Shown piece by piece: positions 16,130 to 24,348 of a stretch of 64,000 nt of DNA; positions within the stretch are counted from its first letter, which is position 1; every line of letters begins with the position of its first letter. The notes beneath the pieces were generated by a model. It did not search any database and was not told the DNA's origin. It saw only the letters and a list, made by a program, of their open reading frames with translations. Source of the stretch: CAXBCP01 sp047638395 (GTDB lineage Bacteria; Pseudomonadota; Alphaproteobacteria; MPNO01; UBA830); NCBI GenBank assembly GCA_047638395.1, contig JBLIMV010000007.1:113525-177524 (forward strand), read 5' to 3'. The translations under genes and the position numbers were made by a program.

Positions 16130-18103
16130 TTAAGAAAACAAAGAGAAGAACGGAGATTCCCGCCAGACGACCGGCACAACCACCTGGAAAATCACATACA
16201 GCACGCCGGCGGCGGCAACCGTATATGCCCCGATGATTTTCCAGCCGAATTTGCCCCAGTACCAGAGGTAAAACGCCACAAACAGCACAAGGGCGGCAAA
16301 CTGCCCGACGATCAGCATGCCGAGGACGACACTGAGCAGGGCCGCGCCGAATTTTGCGGCGCCAGCCAGGTCCGGGCCGCTTACCCGGCGTAGCGTCGGG
16401 TTCGTGCCCAGCTTCAGCGCACCGAGATTGCGATAATCCGATAACACCACAACGGCACAGAAGCTGACGCCACCGATAATAGCGACCAGCGGGAAGAGCT
16501 GTGCGCCGAACGGCCAGGCCAGGGCCGTGATCCCGGCGAAGACGAAGGCGCCCAGGATCGCGACCGCAACCGGCATCGAGAATGCCGGGTAATGCACCAG
16601 CCCGCCCTCGGATTCGGAATCCTCGACCGGGCGGTCGTCGTTGCGGTGGCGGCGGACGGCCATGATCAGCGATATGACGATCAGGACCGTAAGGACGAGG
16701 ACAATCGGCCTGGTGAACGCGCCGTAGCCGTCCGTCTGAATGCTCAGGTGCAGGGCCGTTTCCATTATGCTGCCGAGTATGTAGCCCAGCACCAGAGGCG
16801 GTCTGGCCCAGCCGCCTTTTTTCATCGCATAGCCGAGCAGGCCGAAGATCAGTAAAAGCACCCAGTCGCCGAGGCTGCTGCGATCGATCCAGGAGCCCAT
16901 AAAGATGAAGATCAGCACAAACGGTACAAGATAGTGCCCCTTGATAAAGGTCAGCTTGGCGACCTGGTTGCCCCAGATCAGCAACGCGCCGGCGCCCAGA
17001 ATATTGGCCAATGCCAGCGACCAGACCAGGCTGAAAGTGATATCCAGCTTGCTGATCAGCATCTGCGGGCCGGGTTGCAGACCCTGAATGATGAAGGCAC
17101 CCAGCAGGATTGCCATCGACGCGCTGCCGGGAATGGCAAAAGCGATTGTCGGCAGCAGGGCGCCGCCTTTCATGGCGTTATTGGCGGCCTCGGGCGCGAT
17201 CACGCCGCGAATATCCCCCTTGCCGAACTGCGACTTGTCCTTACTGCTTTGCACGGCATGTCCGTAGGCGACCCAGTCGACAATCGCGCCCCCGAGCCCC
17301 GGCAGCATGCCGATATAGACACCGATAAACGTACACCGCAGACCCAGCCACCAATGCTTAAAGGCGTCGCGGATTCCGCGCATCATGCCGGATTTCACGT
17401 CGGTCTTCGCGACCTTTGAGATCGATGTATTGCTGAGTGCCAGATCCATGATTTCGGGGATGGCGAACAGGCCCAGCACCAGCGGCAGGATCGGCACACC
17501 GTCGAGCAGATAGTTCGACCCGAACGTATAGCGTGGCTCGCCGCTGAACTCGGCAAACCCGATGGTGGCAAGCAACAGTCCGAGGCAGGCGACGGTCAGG
17601 CCCTTCATCATCGAGCGTCCGGCAAGGGCGCCGACCATGATCATGCCGAGTATTCCGAGCGCGAAGAACTCCGGTTCCGATACGGCAAGGATCAGGGGCT
17701 CGACGAGCGGGATCGACAGCGCGAGGATTATTGCGCCCAGTACACCGCCAATACCCGACACCGTGAAGGCAGCACCCAGGGCGCGGGCGGCTTCGCCTTT
17801 CTGCGCCAAAGGATAGCCGTCGAGGATGGTGGCCTGTGAGGCTGCCGTTCCGGGTACGCCCAGTAACACCGATGCCAGCGTGTCACTGGTCGTGGTGACG
17901 GCATACATCCCCAGCAGGAACGCGAAGGCAGGGGCCGGTTCCATGCCGAAGGTGAAAGGCAGCAGGATCGCCATGCCGACGAGGCCGGACAGACCCGGCA
18001 CCGCCCCGAAAAACAGGCCCAGCAGCACACCGAGTCCGAGATACCCCAGGGTCGGCCAGGCGATGACCATGCTCAGCCCGGAGAGGACCGCGTCAAAATA
18101 CAT
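16130..18103 (-). CDS. Tripartite tricarboxylate transporter permease, TctA-TctB fusion
   Basis: A 657-residue inner-membrane protein. About residues 1-500 are TctA: GLFFGAVPGLSGLVGMAILLPF near the start, the GYPLAQKGEAARALGAA loop and the second conserved IGMLPGLGGAIVDW. After a charged linker rich in Asp/Glu, the last 150 residues add four hydrophobic helices typical of TctB, normally a separate small protein. Together with the TctC gene upstream this makes a complete secondary transporter for a carboxylate, driven by an ion gradient. A terminator-like hairpin separates it from tctC, which should set a lower level for the permease than for the binding protein. Confidence 0.9.
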   Translation of the reverse strand: MYFDAVLSGLSMVIAWPTLGYLGLGVLLGLFFGAVPGLSGLVGMAILLPFTFGMEPAPAFAFLLGMYAVTTTSDTLASVLLGVPGTAASQATILDGYPLAQKGEAARALGAAFTVSGIGGVLGAIILALSIPLVEPLILAVSEPEFFALGILGMIMVGALAGRSMMKGLTVACLGLLLATIGFAEFSGEPRYTFGSNYLLDGVPILPLVLGLFAIPEIMDLALSNTSISKVAKTDVKSGMMRGIRDAFKHWWLGLRCTFIGVYIGMLPGLGGAIVDWVAYGHAVQSSKDKSQFGKGDIRGVIAPEAANNAMKGGALLPTIAFAIPGSASMAILLGAFIIQGLQPGPQMLISKLDITFSLVWSLALANILGAGALLIWGNQVAKLTFIKGHYLVPFVLIFIFMGSWIDRSSLGDWVLLLIFGLLGYAMKKGGWARPPLVLGYILGSIMETALHLSIQTDGYGAFTRPIVLVLTVLIVISLIMAVRRHRNDDRPVEDSESEGGLVHYPAFSMPVAVAILGAFVFAGITALAWPFGAQLFPLVAIIGGVSFCAVVVLSDYRNLGALKLGTNPTLRRVSGPDLAGAAKFGAALLSVVLGMLIVGQFAALVLFVAFYLWYWGKFGWKIIGAYTVAAAGVLYVIFQVVVPVVWRESPFFSLFS

Positions 18104-18120
18104 CTGTTTCAGCCTTCGTA

Positions 18121-18161
18121 AGAAAAAGGGGTGAAAACACGGTATTCCGTGCTTTCACCCC
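18121..18161 (-). terminator. Rho-independent terminator/attenuator between tctC and tctA
   Basis: Read on the minus strand, a stem of nine pairs (GGGGTGAAA with TTTCACCCC, 18128-18161) encloses a second five-pair stem and is followed by CTTTTTCTT. It lies between the end of the binding-protein gene and the start of the permease gene, so it would end most transcripts after tctC and let a fraction continue. Confidence 0.75.
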
Positions 18162-18207
18162 TGGTCGATGGTGTCGGCCTATTTGCGCCGGAAAAACGCA
18201 AATGACG

Positions 18208-19293
18208 CTATTTGCGCGCCTTGTCGGAATACGCCTTGAGTGTAGCGATCGTCGCCGCATCCGTCTTCATGACGTTGTTCAGGCGCGATTGCGCTTCCTT
18301 GCCGTTCAGTGCGACCAGATCATAGCCCGAGATCTTCTTGAACGTCGCGAGATATTCGGCGTCCTTGATCGTGGCCTCGAAGGCTGCGCGGAGCGTTTCA
18401 ACCGCTTCCTTCGGCGTTCCCTTTGGCAGGAACACGGCGCGAAGCGAGGTTGAGCGCACGGCCGCGATCAGGCGAAGGATTTTGAACTCATCGCCCGACG
18501 GCATTTTGCCGAACTTCGCCTGGTAGAACTGCTGGAACGTCGGCAGCCCCTTGATCGTTCCCGGTGCCGGGCCCATGCCGCCATCCGCGGTCGGAATGCC
18601 AAGCGCGAAAAGGGCGATTGAATGACCTTTCGCGATCAGATTGGGCTGAACGCGCGACACGAATCCGGTCATCGAATCCGCTGTCAGGTCGACGTCGTTT
18701 TTCAGGATCGCGCCACGAACTTTGCCCGAAGACCGGAACCCGGTGACGTGCTGGTACTTGGCGCCGAGCAAATCCATGGATGCGCGCAGCATCAGGTCTT
18801 TTGCATTCGCCGGTCCGTGGCCTGCCGTCTTGATCGGCGCGGACAGTGCGAAGATATCGGTCGCCTTTTCAAGGCCGGGAACTTTGCGCGCGTGGAAGAT
18901 CGTGTCTTCCGGAATGCCGCCGACCATGATGAAGTCGCGATGCGACACCTTGAGCGCCTTGTCCTTCATGATCTCCGCCATCAGGGCGACAGAGAATACG
19001 CCGGCCGTGTAGCCGTCATTCTTGACCGCCTGGCCAAGATAGTTGGTGCCGACAATACCGCCCGCACCTTTCTTGTTTTTGATAACGATCTTGGGGTTGC
19101 CCGGGATGTGCTTTTTCATGTGCGCCATCAGCGCGCGGGCCGTGATGTCGGTGTTTCCGCCGGCGCCGTAATTGATGATGACGTTGAGCGTCTTACCCTT
19201 ATAGAAATCGGCAGCCGACGCTGCAGGAACCACAGCCGTCGCTGCGAGAATGCCGCCGGCAATGCCGCCCGCAATGAATTTGAATTTGGTCAT
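18208..19293 (-). CDS. TctC-family periplasmic substrate-binding protein
   Basis: A 361-residue secreted binding protein of the tripartite tricarboxylate transporter family. The N-terminus is a Sec signal peptide (charged start, hydrophobic core, cleavage near AASA-AD at about residue 27). The mature part begins FYKGKTLNVIINYGAGGNTD, the TctC/Bug signature whose loop contacts the carboxylate, and continues with NPKIVIKNKKGAGGIVGTNYL. It is transcribed ahead of the TctA-TctB fusion. The ligand is probably a di- or tricarboxylate or an aromatic acid; sequence alone does not say which. Confidence 0.9.
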   Translation of the reverse strand: MTKFKFIAGGIAGGILAATAVVPAASAADFYKGKTLNVIINYGAGGNTDITARALMAHMKKHIPGNPKIVIKNKKGAGGIVGTNYLGQAVKNDGYTAGVFSVALMAEIMKDKALKVSHRDFIMVGGIPEDTIFHARKVPGLEKATDIFALSAPIKTAGHGPANAKDLMLRASMDLLGAKYQHVTGFRSSGKVRGAILKNDVDLTADSMTGFVSRVQPNLIAKGHSIALFALGIPTADGGMGPAPGTIKGLPTFQQFYQAKFGKMPSGDEFKILRLIAAVRSTSLRAVFLPKGTPKEAVETLRAAFEATIKDAEYLATFKKISGYDLVALNGKEAQSRLNNVMKTDAATIATLKAYSDKARK

Positions 19294-19518
19294 TTCCTTA
19301 CCTTTCGAAGAGCCGTCGGATTGATCTCCGCGGTTCTGTTTTTATGGTTTTGGGTATTTATCGAATAGACCTGAAGCTCTTATCGGCTTTTTCTTACGCG
19401 TCTTGCGGGATGTTTGTGCCTCCCGAAATAACGACATTATCTAGCCGATGTCCGCCGGTTAAAGTCAATGGCTGAACATGTACATTTTGGGGCGCGCATG
19501 AGCGAACGATAAGGTTTT

Positions 19519-20421
19519 TTACGCCCGCCGCAGGGTAATCAAGGCGATCTCGCCCTTGCTGAAAAACCGCAGCGGCATGATCGATACACCGACGCCCACC
19601 GTGGTGTAACCGGTCATCTCTCCATGCTTCCAGAGACCGCTGGCGTATCGCCTTGGTGTGCGGATATTCGTCATGACCGGTATGCCGCCCGGCAGACAGA
19701 TCTGGCCGCCATGCGTATGTCCACAGAGATAGAGCGACACGTTGGCGGCCTGTGCCTCATCAAGAAGTTCGGGGGAATGCTGTAGCAAAATGCGAAACCC
19801 GTCCGGCATTGTGGCAAGTGCTGCGGCGGCCTCTTCGGCAGGTTGATAGGCGTGAACATCGTCGAGTCCGACAAGTTGAACTTCGTCGTCGCCGCGGCGG
19901 AGGACGATATGATCGTTGACCAGCATCCGGATGCCCGCGCGTTCGAGCGGCGCGATCATGGTGCCGAGGTCGTGGTTTCCCATGATGCCGAAGATACCGT
20001 CACGGGCGCGGACGTGTTTGACGATCCGGGCCATTGGTGCTGCGGCGTCTTCGTGGCTGCCGGACAGCCGGTAGCGGTAATCGCCGGTCAGGGCGCACAG
20101 ATCGACGTCTACCCCGTCGAGGACGCGTTCGATCGATCCTTCGAGGTCAATTGGCCCGTCGGCGTGCAGATCGCTCATGTGCAGGATGGTATATCCGTCA
20201 AACGCCGCCGGCAGGCCATCCAGCGCGATATCGAACCGGTTTAACTGTGTATCCGCCGCGTTGCGCTGTCCGCGGGCATGTAGCCCGGTTATCTTCAGCC
20301 CGGCTTCGAGGCCCCGAAAGGCGGCGCGGAATACCGGGCGGATCAGGCTGTGTTCGAACTTGGATTGCTTGACGCGCCGTTGGCGTTTCGGCGCCCCGGA
20401 TTGCGGGCGGGATGTCGCCAT
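19519..20421 (-). CDS. Metallophosphoesterase (calcineurin-like)
   Basis: A 300-residue dinuclear-metal phosphoesterase. All family motifs are present: MSDLHADG (first D-x-H), LTGDY (GD), IMGNHD, LQHSPE and LCGHTHGGQ. The basic N-terminal 35 residues followed by a weakly hydrophobic stretch suggest peripheral membrane contact, as in YkuE/UDP-2,3-diacylglucosamine-hydrolase-like relatives. It ends with a YASGLWK and GVGVS segment typical of the YkuE group. It lies 11 bp downstream of the next gene on the same strand and may be co-transcribed with it. Confidence 0.88.
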   Translation of the reverse strand: MATSRPQSGAPKRQRRVKQSKFEHSLIRPVFRAAFRGLEAGLKITGLHARGQRNAADTQLNRFDIALDGLPAAFDGYTILHMSDLHADGPIDLEGSIERVLDGVDVDLCALTGDYRYRLSGSHEDAAAPMARIVKHVRARDGIFGIMGNHDLGTMIAPLERAGIRMLVNDHIVLRRGDDEVQLVGLDDVHAYQPAEEAAAALATMPDGFRILLQHSPELLDEAQAANVSLYLCGHTHGGQICLPGGIPVMTNIRTPRRYASGLWKHGEMTGYTTVGVGVSIMPLRFFSKGEIALITLRRA

Positions 20422-20432
20422 TCTCGCTCGCG

Positions 20433-21719
20433 TTACCGGTACATCGGTATTGAGGCAATACGGCGATCGATCTCTGCGACCATGCCCTTGTATTTGGCGC
20501 TGTCGCGTTCTCCGTACTGTGCCTTGAATTGTGCGGCGGTCAGACCTTCGGGCAGGTCGCGGATTTGGGGGAAGAACTGTTTTTCGCTGACGGGGCGCGA
20601 CAGGAATTCCTGCATTCGGCGCGCACCATCGACTGAACCGGTGGCGACCTCGGCGAACCGGACGCCGGCGCGGTCGGCGGCAAGATCCGTAAAGCTGAAC
20701 CCACTGACCTTGTTCGTTGCGTCCTGCACCTCTTTTGCTTCGCCGATGAAATCGGCGATGCCGCGCCCGCCTGCAAGGGTAAGCCCTGCCGATAGCAGGT
20801 AATGCTGGACCCAGTCATGGCGATCCTGAAGGCGCACATGCGAGGTTTTCCGGGGGGCACCGGCGAATTCGCCTTCGCGGACCTTCCCGATAAACCGCTC
20901 AAGCCTGATGTCGCCGAAGAACATTGCCATCGCGAAGATGGCCGCCTTGTTTTCCTCGACCGCATTGCCACCGGCAGAGCGTTGTTTGGCCAATGCGAAG
21001 ATCGGTTGCAGGTACTGCACCATCGACACCCGGCTGCGCGTTGGCGTCGTCCGGTGAATTTCGTGCATTTTCTGCCAATAGACACGGGTGATCTTCGGGT
21101 CGCCGGCGGCGACGGTATCTTTGGCCGCAGATTTCAGATCGTCCAGCAGGCCATCCTCCGGCCGGTAGACGATGCTGACCTGCGATCCGGTGACCTGCAC
21201 GCTGCGAATGGTCTCCAGAAACGCCTTGCCGCGCCCAGGCCCCGCAAGCTGATCCATGACCAGAATAAATACGGGGCGGACGATCGCGGACGGCACCTCG
21301 ATCTCGCCGACGCTGAGCCGTCTGATCTGCAATCCCTTGGTCGACGATTCAACCAGCATCCGGATGTTTACGTAGCTGCCGAATGGATTGCCGGGGATCG
21401 GTGGGGAAGCCGTGACGGCTGCCAGCAATCCGAAACGGCTCGGCACGATTCGCGCCTTCAGGAAAGGTGCTGCCGCCAGCGCTGCTGCCAGCGCCGTGTT
21501 GATCTGGCGCTGATTGGCCTTGATCGTGGTGATCTTCCCGTCGGGCAGGTTCCGTGGATCGTATTGCTCCAGGAACGCTTTGGCGGAATTGATGTCCTTA
21601 ACGCCGACTTCGGGGCCCTTCGTCACCAGTGGTGTGTCATCCAGCCCATACCAGGCGACGACCGGGGATGCGAAAATCCCGATGATGATTAACCAGAGAA
21701 AAAGACGGATAACGATCAT
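20433..21719 (-). CDS. Hypothetical membrane-anchored protein
   Basis: A 428-residue protein I do not recognise. The first 20 residues are one hydrophobic helix that could be a signal anchor, leaving a long periplasmic part. That part has an amphipathic N-terminal half with a region of alternating hydrophobic residues (RRLSVGEIEVPSAIVRPVF) and a mostly helical second half (residues about 225-420) rich in Ala, Arg and Glu. Its position directly before the metallophosphoesterase suggests an envelope role. No catalytic motif is evident. Confidence 0.75.
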   Translation of the reverse strand: MIVIRLFLWLIIIGIFASPVVAWYGLDDTPLVTKGPEVGVKDINSAKAFLEQYDPRNLPDGKITTIKANQRQINTALAAALAAAPFLKARIVPSRFGLLAAVTASPPIPGNPFGSYVNIRMLVESSTKGLQIRRLSVGEIEVPSAIVRPVFILVMDQLAGPGRGKAFLETIRSVQVTGSQVSIVYRPEDGLLDDLKSAAKDTVAAGDPKITRVYWQKMHEIHRTTPTRSRVSMVQYLQPIFALAKQRSAGGNAVEENKAAIFAMAMFFGDIRLERFIGKVREGEFAGAPRKTSHVRLQDRHDWVQHYLLSAGLTLAGGRGIADFIGEAKEVQDATNKVSGFSFTDLAADRAGVRFAEVATGSVDGARRMQEFLSRPVSEKQFFPQIRDLPEGLTAAQFKAQYGERDSAKYKGMVAEIDRRIASIPMYR

Positions 21720-21824
21720 ATCAAACGCATCTTACCAGTAGTGCCGGACGCAAGGATGTTAATACCGTCCCGATTGCAATTGTGTAAAGGAAGTTGAGCC
21801 CCGGGCGGATGCCTGGGGGGGGGC

Positions 21825-23402
21825 TTAACGATTGCGGATCTGAACGGGGACGCAGCCCTGTTGCGGCAGAACGGCCTGCACCAGGGTGCACAGTTTCTCT
21901 GCCGCGTCCGAACCGTCCAGCGGTCCTGCCTGAAGGCGGTGGAAAACACCCCGGTCGCCGAGATCTGCAACATCGATAATGCGGGGCGTCCGGCCGATCG
22001 CTGCGCCGACCGTGCGGTTCAGCGTGGCCAGGGCGCGATCTGCGTCTTCGGCGCTGCGATAGGCAGCGAACTGGACACGCCACTCGGTAGCGAGAGTGCT
22101 GGTTGCGGTCGAAGCCGTGCCCGTGCCCGCAGCCTTGCCCGTGGGGCCGCCCGCGTCCGTCACCGTATCGGCGATGGCTGCTGTCTTCAGGCTCTTCGTT
22201 GCGGGAGGCTTTGTCGGAGCGGGCGCGACAGCCGTTCCCGGCAGCTTCTTCGTTTCAACAGGGCTCTGCGGCAATGCGGGGGATGAAGGTGCTTCCGGGG
22301 CAGGCGTTAAACTGAACGGGTTTTTCCAGCCGTCGGTTTGCAGCGGCGGCGGTTTCGGCGCCTTCGGCGCTGGCTTCGGGCGCGCCTTCGCCGCGGGCGT
22401 CGGGACTGCCGACGGGACGGGTGGTGTCGTCTTCGCCGCTGCTGGCACAGCCCCTGCGGATGTTTCAGGCGCGGCGGGCGGTGCAGGCGGCGTCGTCAGT
22501 GCAGGTTCGGCTATTGGGGCAGGCGGCGTTTTCGCGGCAGGCGGGGGAATAGCCGCCGCAGTTGCGACAGTTGGTTTTTGGGCAGGCTTGGGAAGCGCTG
22601 CCGCCTTTGTTTCCTTCTGGATATCCTTCGGGATTTCTTTTTGAACTTCTTCCTGCGGCACACCTTTCGCGGCGGTCTTGCTTTTCTTTGGCGGTGTTTT
22701 TGCCCGCGTCGTGGATCCTGTCGCGATGTTCAGCTCCCTGGCGACGCGGGTGCGGGCCGTCACGGCCTTTTTGCTGCCGTTCGCCTCGGCCAGGCGATAC
22801 CAGTGCAGCGCGGCTTGGCGATCCTCGATGAAGATCACACCCTGTTCGTACATCTGGCCCATGCGGTACTGCGCCGGCGGGAATTTCCGCGCGGCGGCGA
22901 GCGTGACCCATTTCACGACCTCGACATCGTCGCGCTTCACGCCCTGGCGGTTAAAATACATCACGCCGATATTGAATTCGGATTCGGCAAAGCCTTTGGC
23001 TGCGGCGCGTCTGAACCATTTCAGCGCCTCGGCATAATCCCGCTTTACGCCCATACCCTGATAATAGAACACGCCAAGTCCGTGCTGTGCCGAGGTAAGC
23101 CTCTGGCGGGCGGCCTTGCGATGCCAGTCGACGGCCTTGGCGACGTCGCGTTTGACGCCGCGGCCACTCAGATACAGAACGGCAAGATTGAACTGGGCGT
23201 TGGCATTGCCCGCCTCGGCGAGCTTTGTAAACGCGCGAAGTGCCGTCTTGTAATCACCGGCCCGATAGGCTGCGACACCGCCCTGCTCACTGGCTTGCTT
23301 GTCAGTATGTTCATCGGCGCGGGCGCCCGTCGGTGGCAGAACCAGCGCCGCCAGCAACACCGCGCCGGACAGCCGGGACAAAAATTTGAAGGATCGTTTC
23401 AT
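21825..23402 (-). CDS. Secreted Sel1-repeat and SPOR-domain protein
   Basis: A 525-residue envelope protein. It has a signal peptide (cleavage near ARA-DE, about residue 29), then five or so Sel1-type repeats with the pattern A-x-x-x-L-G-x-x-Y-x-x-G-x-G-V-K-R-D (residues about 45-215). Next is a Pro/Ala/Lys-rich disordered linker of roughly 220 residues that probably spans the periplasm, and last a SPOR domain (about 445-525; WRVQFAAYRSAEDADRAL) that binds denuded peptidoglycan glycans at division sites. A role in cell-wall or division-site scaffolding is inferred from the domains. Confidence 0.87.
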   Translation of the reverse strand: MKRSFKFLSRLSGAVLLAALVLPPTGARADEHTDKQASEQGGVAAYRAGDYKTALRAFTKLAEAGNANAQFNLAVLYLSGRGVKRDVAKAVDWHRKAARQRLTSAQHGLGVFYYQGMGVKRDYAEALKWFRRAAAKGFAESEFNIGVMYFNRQGVKRDDVEVVKWVTLAAARKFPPAQYRMGQMYEQGVIFIEDRQAALHWYRLAEANGSKKAVTARTRVARELNIATGSTTRAKTPPKKSKTAAKGVPQEEVQKEIPKDIQKETKAAALPKPAQKPTVATAAAIPPPAAKTPPAPIAEPALTTPPAPPAAPETSAGAVPAAAKTTPPVPSAVPTPAAKARPKPAPKAPKPPPLQTDGWKNPFSLTPAPEAPSSPALPQSPVETKKLPGTAVAPAPTKPPATKSLKTAAIADTVTDAGGPTGKAAGTGTASTATSTLATEWRVQFAAYRSAEDADRALATLNRTVGAAIGRTPRIIDVADLGDRGVFHRLQAGPLDGSDAAEKLCTLVQAVLPQQGCVPVQIRNR

Positions 23403-23544
23403 CTGCGGGCAGAATGCGATGGGGGCGAGCCGGAATCAAGTATCCTGCCAGAGAGAATTCCCCGCCGAGATCCCCGCCGAGATCCTTGCGAATATAACGC
23501 CACGGGTTTGCCACATTTGAGGGTCAGGGTAAGGTCTATAAAAG

Positions 23545-23576
23545 TGTCTCAAATTTGAGACAGGTGTCTCACCTGT
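23545..23576. promoter_or_regulatory. Two overlapping palindromes before the SIMPL gene
   Basis: An 18-bp perfect palindrome (TGTCTCAAATTTGAGACA, 23545-23562) overlaps a second one with 7-bp arms, ACAGGTG/CACCTGT (23560-23576). They end 15 bp before the ATG at 23592, over the probable promoter/leader. This is the layout of a repressor operator; the cognate protein is not evident. Confidence 0.45.
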
Positions 23577-23591
23577 GAAACGGAGTATCCC

Positions 23592-24332
23592 ATGATTGCC
23601 AAAACTGCCTTCGCTGCCCTGTGTGGCGCGGCGATTCTCGCCTTTTCCCCGCTTGCATCCGTCCAGGCGGCGAACGAGCGTCCCCACCGGGTTCTTTCCC
23701 TCACCGGCACCGGTGAAGTGAAGGCACGGCCTGACACAGCGTCAATCAACTCGGGCGTCGTGAGCAATGCGAAGACGGCGCAGGAAGCACTTGCCGCCAA
23801 TTCAGCGTCGATGAATAAAATGTTCAAAGAGCTCAAGGCCGCCGGCATTGCCGACCGGGACCTGCAAACGTCCAACTTCAACATCGCGCCGCAATATTCT
23901 CCGTATGATCCGAAGAAGCCCCAACCGGCACATCGGCGCATCATCGGCTATCAGGTCTCCAACGGTGTGACCGTGCGTGTCCGCGATCTCGCCAGGCTTG
24001 GTGCGCTGATCGACCAGATGACCACCGCCGGCGCGAACCGGATGAACGGCATCAGCTTCTATGTCGACAAGACCGGCAACCTGATGGAAGAGGCCCGGCG
24101 CAAGGCGATGACCGATGTGCGCCGCAAGGCGGATCTCTATGCCGACGGGCTTGGCGTAAAGCTGAAGCGCGTCCTCACAATCAAAGAGAGTGTTTCGCGG
24201 CCCCGGCCGCAGCCCATGCGCTCACGCGCCCTGATGTCGATGGCCAAAAGCGATACGCGAGAGGCAGCTCCGGTGGCGGCGGGCGAGCAGACGCTGTCGA
24301 TCCGCCTGTCGGTGACGTGGGAGCTGGAATAG
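23592..24332 (+). CDS. SIMPL-domain (DUF541) periplasmic protein
   Basis: A 246-residue protein with a signal peptide (cleavage near VQA-AN, residue 27) and one SIMPL/DUF541 domain: LSLTGTGEVKARPDTASINSG at its start, then LKAAGIADRDLQTSNFNIAP, and DVRRKADLYADGLGVKL near the end. Members (e.g. YggE) form ring-like periplasmic oligomers and are linked to oxidative-stress tolerance; the biochemical role is unsettled. GGAG precedes the ATG. Overlapping palindromes lie just upstream and suggest regulated expression. Confidence 0.88.
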   Translation: MIAKTAFAALCGAAILAFSPLASVQAANERPHRVLSLTGTGEVKARPDTASINSGVVSNAKTAQEALAANSASMNKMFKELKAAGIADRDLQTSNFNIAPQYSPYDPKKPQPAHRRIIGYQVSNGVTVRVRDLARLGALIDQMTTAGANRMNGISFYVDKTGNLMEEARRKAMTDVRRKADLYADGLGVKLKRVLTIKESVSRPRPQPMRSRALMSMAKSDTREAAPVAAGEQTLSIRLSVTWELE

Positions 24333-24348
24333 GCGGGAACCCGAATAA

